Below are positions 61,401 to 64,000 of a stretch of DNA of 64,000 bases, piece after piece. The stretch is from contig NZ_CP071090.1 in assembly GCF_017301735.1 (NCBI RefSeq), positions 12,507,001 through 12,571,000 on the forward strand, in the 5' to 3' direction. The stretch comes from Pyxidicoccus parkwaysis (GTDB lineage: Bacteria > Myxococcota > Myxococcia > Myxococcales > Myxococcaceae). Each line of letters starts with the position of its first letter. Positions within the stretch are counted from its first letter, which is position 1. The notes under the pieces were generated by a model, which saw only the letters and a program-made list of their open reading frames with translations, was not told where the DNA came from and did not search any database. Both the position numbers and the translations under genes were made by a program.

Positions 61401-62239
61401 AGGTCTTCGTGGCCGGAGAGCGTGAGCGCGAACCCCTGAGTGACTTCTGGCGGTCTGGTCCGGGAATGAGCGTGGAGCCCGTCGTCGGGGCGGCAGACCC
61501 GAATGGCAGCCGCATCTCTGGATTGGAGAAGGCGGTCTACGGTGTGAATGGACTGCTCACGGGCGTTGCGATGGGAATGGGGACTGCGTATGCCCTCGGC
61601 GCCTTGAGTGCTGTATGCCCACCTTGCGCGGTGGCGGCGGGGGTCGGGTTGCTAGCCTACGGCGTCTATGGACTCGTGAACGGAGGCGCGAAGGCGCTGT
61701 GGGACAGTGGCGAGCGCATCGTCCAGGGGCGCGGGACTGCGAGCGACTTCTTTGGTGTGGGCGCCGCCATCGGAGGGTTGGCCAGTGGAAAGCTCGCCAA
61801 GCCGGCGTTCCTGACAGGACAGGCCCACGGAGCCCTGGCGGTAAACGCAGTCCAGTCGACCGTAGCCGCTGCAACGGGGGTGCGGCTTAGGGTCGGCCAA
61901 GAAGTACAGCCGATGGAGAGGACCCTCGATATGGCCCTCGACCCAGAGGTCTATGCTTACGCTGTCGCGCGGCGGTACGGCATCAACTTGAGGGGCTCAC
62001 GCAAGACAATTACACTGAAGTTCAACCCGTCGCTGGTCAGTGAAGGAAAGTCACGTCAGGCGACACCAACTGTCATTGAGTTCGGCCCCAGAGCACTCAG
62101 GAGTGAGGCAGACTTAGCTAACACGCTTGCTCACGAGTTGAACCACGCGAGAAGCTGGCTCAAAGGCGGCAAAGCTCCTGAGCCGCAGGCATATGCAGCA
62201 GGTGACGCGCTAGAGGAGTTTATCTGGGGACTTCGATGA
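55481..62239 (+). CDS. SpvB/TcdB-type Rhs toxin with HExxH C-terminal tip
   Basis: This 2252-residue protein begins with a Sec-type signal (MKRILSVLTLVAYCTQM), ATG 55481; a GTG at 55430 is a less likely start. An SpvB-like domain follows (AATYHVPLWVPQGRAGVQPS, SGNGLLGVGWNLSGLS), then FG-GAP-like blood-propeller repeats (DVNGDGRDDL, DLNNDGKVDV, DINGDGLPDS), a TcdB-like middle and many YD/Rhs repeats. The Rhs core ends GRMYDPKLARFLSPDPV and NPLRFTDPTGF (PTGF at 1953-1956). The tip of about 296 residues has two hydrophobic helices and a C-terminal domain with HELNH at 2218-2222, an HExxH zinc-protease motif. It is followed by PEPQAYAAGDALEEF, whose Glu could be the third ligand. The gene overlaps a small downstream gene by 4 nt, the usual place for an immunity gene. 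GC falls visibly in the tip. Confidence 0.92.
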   Translation: MKRILSVLTLVAYCTQMAVSCGYALDAPGSQEFEGPASTTHVRLTGDQELPTPQDVVVRSELSGDGLVPGVVAGGLSVTPDGAATYHVPLWVPQGRAGVQPSLALDYNSRSGNGLLGVGWNLSGLSQVVRCNKTLAQDGAPAPVRFDSTDAFCLDGKRLLQLGNTSAGEKTYTTEVEEFSHIVAHQEDTLGPLWFEVQLKNGLVLEYGREGASRIEGYRMRFEPVSSDAMDARVVGNHTAQSVRYGWSLSRVRDRHGNYMLVEYELRAHGSASTGFGYEQLPVAIRYTGSSTDSTVATPRRSVLFYYKPTERPDRIEGYVSGFRLVSVRLLESIHMWGPGWGTGPMRRYKLGYHNNSVSGRSLLEKLEECDANGDCKRPTIFSWELGTPGTGRVEQVPPIDPYFLRVKVSSALPYIAGSSGYPDTEGFYPAPDFWTLQALDVNGDGRDDLIYRFSPLISGKLQPPRWYLRLNTNGRDFGPATELLALSPARAGDGADDLRTVDLNNDGKVDVVNLFLPDTQSGINGEYRPFLSNGTGFTEMQGDTFDFWFDQSSPVRVPPLHVADLDGNGLPDMVRSVTQGTSGSPFPREWAARLTQVDAQGTPVFPSAHQRTGVAAGLDHAGYAVDVDGDGAMELLVREPDSATADDYSRFLVALGRTASGTIGKKLTTTLSTLPVPNSTYVNFIYRQHWFMDINGDGLPDSVSAKRQPQGQDDAGNIEISINTGNGFSPPVTQVLPAGAEVSFSRRDPRHRFIDVGVRVMDFNMDGKQDLLLTDGGYGVSLRDKHVVLESTGTGFIVRPLKIPVGQSTGYGNVISVSTEDPSKTSLKGSGWGMKFTQLLDANGDGLTDIIQMEEGELVLYVRTSYKPDLLKKVEDGFQNEVTVSYDSVTYGDPSYTAAFHTPATCTWPQSCNMRGQWLVWRHVERGAGLHGGIDRDFLYTYEGGRTDLRGRGWLGFAKRTVQDVDASQETTSLYRNDKLTQGFYLEAHRPYEETTKVVLEPGNVDFFRRTTEFSSRSTAGGRGIFPYVSKVSELEVSGDYGTLRYQESADQYDTYGNLTLHEEVAKDGTRLVTSTTYDNYPVQGDHLLGLQRRQMVTSTTPAGQSVTRTKELQYCDGALCQPTSNLPRRLITEPDAVSPEWEDVRLETVFTYNGLGLPTQVVSTDAAGRKRRMEHHYDAYERMLPVAQIVYPTDDPNGPVLRTDYAYLQGMGLPAVRQNPNGLQTRWFYDAFGRPRAENGPDAGDFTVSYSEENGLPLVTTREVNVSTCGANAYGLNFATCTPNGTEAQVRYDSLGREFLRRTRGFNGEWMVVDTEYDGLGRVEKVSMPHTILGPVLKKRFEYDKRGRLRFAYNPDGTYQEKLYQGLRTLHWDEKRNQAILVEDDLGRVVQSTNVTSTGNVLTRYEYGPFGLPRYITDTAGNRTELEYDRLGRRTLLNDPDSGVRQTAYTAFGDVRWQTDGNGNTVTHTYDGLGRTLTEANQPPAGGTAQVTTFVWDTAPNGLGALHTATSPDGVVQAYEYDTLSRPAHERWSIQGQEYRLSRTYDAQGRLQTVGYPEVAGRARMGVLYNYNLQGDVQSVQDINTGHTYWMATSRNASGLLTGESFGNGVNSTRRYDALNQLRFIETSGPSGDVQRLAYDYEANGNLRTRVDRLLQVTEDFQYDALDRLTQWKVSKGCNNAAFTYEYDAMGNLSYRTSKLGNSANAPIEAIGYIYGAGPAGPHAVTSAGADAYAYDNNGNLNRRQLGVGGLRELGYTYFNLPKKATEGARQWMFGYDAGHQRAFKQSNDGARTVYAGGLYEKRTKPDGTTSHIFYVAGPERVVAQVEWTDVPTPGTTVVAYLHLDHLGSVESVTTDGGMVVAHHKYDPFGLRKNPTNPALPFIGSATNLRLGFTGHEEDDEVGLINMKGRMYDPKLARFLSPDPVVQAPFFGQSLNRYSYVLNNPLRFTDPTGFQAVGPTTEVHPESAFEPEVFVAGEREREPLSDFWRSGPGMSVEPVVGAADPNGSRISGLEKAVYGVNGLLTGVAMGMGTAYALGALSAVCPPCAVAAGVGLLAYGVYGLVNGGAKALWDSGERIVQGRGTASDFFGVGAAIGGLASGKLAKPAFLTGQAHGALAVNAVQSTVAAATGVRLRVGQEVQPMERTLDMALDPEVYAYAVARRYGINLRGSRKTITLKFNPSLVSEGKSRQATPTVIEFGPRALRSEADLANTLAHELNHARSWLKGGKAPEPQAYAAGDALEEFIWGLR

Positions 62240-62583
62240 AGAATTGGAACGACTCTGCAGAGTGTGATGCACTGGAACCAATACTTGCTGAGGCATTGGC
62301 TGGCTTGCGTGACCGCATGCCTGCCCTCTGCCCGGCCTGTGCCCACGAGTCAGTCCACGTGTATCTCCATGCTCGTGAGCGTGGGCGCATGGGGGGCTCA
62401 TGGGTCTGGTGCAGCTCGTGCAGATGCTTCTCTCATGGGACGATCCGTACGCCGAGGTGGTGGGAGAACTTTGAAGGGGTCGAACCGGCGAACCTGACTG
62501 CCGCTCCCGAAGTGCTTGATACTTTGGCGGCGCGCATCGACGAGCACTGGAACCGAATGCAGAAATCCATGAAGGAGGAGTAG
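62236..62583 (+). CDS. Zinc-ribbon protein, putative immunity to the Rhs tip
   Basis: This 115-residue protein overlaps the Rhs stop by 4 nt (ATGA). An N-terminal helix (DSAECDALEPILAEALAGLRD) precedes a four-Cys zinc ribbon: LCPACAHESVHVYLHA and GSWVWCSSCRCFSHG. The C-terminal helix is NLTAAPEVLDTLAARIDEHW. Position, size and lower GC are as expected for an immunity protein against the preceding toxin tip; the zinc ribbon could sit on the zincin's active site. I do not recognise a named Imm family. There is no signal peptide, so it would act in the cytoplasm. Confidence 0.78.
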   Translation: MKNWNDSAECDALEPILAEALAGLRDRMPALCPACAHESVHVYLHARERGRMGGSWVWCSSCRCFSHGTIRTPRWWENFEGVEPANLTAAPEVLDTLAARIDEHWNRMQKSMKEE

Positions 62584-62725
62584 CTCCCGCCTGCTGTGTC
62601 CTCGTGGCTCTGGGGCCGCCCGTCCGCTCGCCTGGGTGAAACGACCGTTCCCGGTGGGTCCGTGACGCATCAGCCGGGCGTCGCTTGTGGGGAGTGGGCC
62701 GAGTGTCCGACACTCCTGCACCTAC

Positions 62726-64000
62726 ATGGCTGCCAGCGAAGAACGCCGCTTTCAGGCCCTCGTGCTCGCGCCCGTCCGGCGCGTGCAGCGGCGTCTCAAT
62801 GCCGTGGCCTGGGCCGAGGCCGGGCTCGCCCCGGTGTGGGCCACCGCTACCGCGTGTGTGCTCGCGCGCCTGTTGCTTCGCGGCGCCGTGGTGTGGGCCC
62901 TGCCTCCGCTGCTGGCCGCTGGCTTCGCATGGTGGTTCCTCCGCGCTCGCTCGTGCGGCGTGTCGCTGGAGCATGCCGCCGTGCTCGCGGACCGTTCGGC
63001 CAATGCCGGAGGACTGCTGCTCACGCGCCTGGAGCGGCCCGTCGGTGAGTGGGAGCTCACCGTCAACCAGCTCGCCGGTGCGGTGAAGACTCCCGAGGTG
63101 CAGTGGCGCAGGCCCGTCGGTGCGTTGCTCGGTGCGTTGCTCTTCACCGTCGTGGGCTTCCTGCTGCCCCTGCCCGCGCCTCGCGTCCGTCCCGCCAATG
63201 CCGCAGCCGCCGCGAAGGTCGCCGCCGTGCAGGCCCAGGCGGAGGCTCTCGCGAAGGAGGAGGTGCTCGACGAGGCCGTGAAGGACGAACTGCGGCGACT
63301 GGCCGAGGAGGTCGCCGAGGGACGCTTCGACTCCGGTGACTGGGAGGCCGCCGACGCGATGGAGAAGCGGCTCGCGGAGAAGGCCGCCGAGGCCGCCGCC
63401 GAGCTGTCCCGTGCCTCCGATGCCGCGCGCGAATTGGAGGAAGCGCTGGGCGCCGCCGGTGGTGCGGAGGCTACTTCCCGCGAGCGTGAGGAGTTGGAGC
63501 GCGCGCTGATGGAGTTGAGCGGTGGCGACTCCAACGGCGCGACGAAGAACGGCGGCGAGGATTCGCAGCAGCAACGGCAGCAGGCTCAGGGCGACACTGG
63601 CGCTCAAGGGCAGCAGCAGTCCGGCGACTCCCAGCAGGCCCAGGCTCAGCAGGGACAACAGGGCCAGCAGGGGCAACAGTCGCAACAAGGTCAGCAGGGG
63701 CAGGACGGACAGCAGGGCCAGCAGTCGGCTGCCGCTCGCGCCCGCTCTCAGGCTTCGGGCTCACCGGACCAGATTGCCAGCCTCCGCCAGTCCCTGGAGC
63801 GTCGGCGCCAGGCGCTGGAGAACCGCTTCGACCCGCAGAAGAACAACAGCGCCACGGCCCAATCGCAGCAGCGCTCCGGACAGGGACAGCAGGGGCAGTC
63901 CGGCCAGGGACGCCAGGGACGCAACGGCTCCGGGGGAGAACAGGGCTCCAGCAACGGGCAGGGCACGCGGGGCCACGCGAGCCGGGGCGTGCGGCAGGGC
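62726..64000 (+). CDS. Membrane-anchored Gln-rich coiled-coil protein, cut off by the window end
   Basis: The frame is open from ATG 62726 to the last base (425 codons), so the 3' end is outside. Two membrane helices come first (about 37-72, with WALPPLLAAGFAWWFL, and 139-156, GALLGALLFTVVGFLLPLP). A long Ala/Glu-rich coiled coil (about 170-260) follows, for example EEVLDEAVKDELRRLAEEVA. A Gln/Gly-rich region comes next (QQGQQGQQGQQSQQGQQGQ and similar). The rest is polar with QRSGQGQQGQSGQG. The topology resembles DUF4175-like proteins found beside MoxR/BatA-type genes, but those genes are not visible here. No ribosome site is obvious. It is not recognised beyond that. Confidence 0.78.
   Translation, partial: MAASEERRFQALVLAPVRRVQRRLNAVAWAEAGLAPVWATATACVLARLLLRGAVVWALPPLLAAGFAWWFLRARSCGVSLEHAAVLADRSANAGGLLLTRLERPVGEWELTVNQLAGAVKTPEVQWRRPVGALLGALLFTVVGFLLPLPAPRVRPANAAAAAKVAAVQAQAEALAKEEVLDEAVKDELRRLAEEVAEGRFDSGDWEAADAMEKRLAEKAAEAAAELSRASDAARELEEALGAAGGAEATSREREELERALMELSGGDSNGATKNGGEDSQQQRQQAQGDTGAQGQQQSGDSQQAQAQQGQQGQQGQQSQQGQQGQDGQQGQQSAAARARSQASGSPDQIASLRQSLERRRQALENRFDPQKNNSATAQSQQRSGQGQQGQSGQGRQGRNGSGGEQGSSNGQGTRGHASRGVRQG

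Overview
The window is GC-rich (roughly 70%) with strong third-position GC bias. Several traits point to a fruiting myxobacterium of the Myxococcus/Corallococcus/Pyxidicoccus type: a MYXO-CTERM-like tail, ELWxxDGT repeats, DxDGDG-repeat lipoproteins, many secreted or lipidated hypothetical proteins, a COG4389 membrane protein and a giant Rhs protein. This assignment is inferred from gene content. I saw no rRNA, tRNA, CRISPR array or intact insertion sequence.

Layout. 1-4.8 kb: two paralogous beta-rich proteins, a dienelactone-hydrolase-like enzyme, and a repeat lipoprotein broken by a frameshift. 4.9-14.2 kb: a compact divergent metabolic island. The minus-strand arm runs SnoaL-like > GMC oxidoreductase > VOC > AGE-like barrel > tandem DJ-1/PfpI > ThDP-dependent decarboxylase; the plus-strand arm has three more SnoaL-like proteins. 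14.4-18.3 kb: a small membrane protein facing an XRE/MmyB-type regulator, then a MerR-MFS efflux unit. 18.4-27 kb: a flavin oxidase with both covalent-attachment residues, a pectinacetylesterase-like lipoprotein, an acyl-CoA synthetase/AidB-like dehydrogenase pair, a FIST sensor and a hydrolase lipoprotein. 27.2-31 kb: a COG4389 membrane protein and an AHH nuclease with an Imm11-type partner. 31-38 kb: a LysR/tautomerase/DUF4865 module, a P-type ATPase, a DUF547 protein, a Rieske oxygenase and a small Cys-rich protein. 38.4-46.3 kb: TolC with a divergent MarR, tonB-exbD-exbB, an AraC-DoxX-AKR run, and an ECF sigma factor divergent from a DUF2892 membrane protein. 46.4-52.7 kb: a GH13 enzyme with a duplicated gene tail, an ELWxxDGT protein split by a stop codon, and a doubly damaged TonB-like gene. 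52.7-53.8 kb: a stretch without genes. 53.8-62.6 kb: a Cys-rich MopE-like repeat protein and a 2252-residue SpvB/TcdB-type Rhs protein whose C-terminal tip carries an HExxH motif, overlapped by a small zinc-ribbon gene that fits an immunity protein. The window ends inside a Gln-rich membrane-anchored coiled-coil protein.

The strongest candidates for new biology are the Rhs HExxH tip with its overlapping zinc-ribbon partner, the AHH/Imm11 pair without a delivery domain, and the ThDP/GMC/DJ-1/AGE/four-SnoaL cluster. Three genes carry clear disabling lesions (a frameshift at about 3750, a stop at 50055, and a frameshift plus stop in 52242-52726). These could be real decay or assembly errors.
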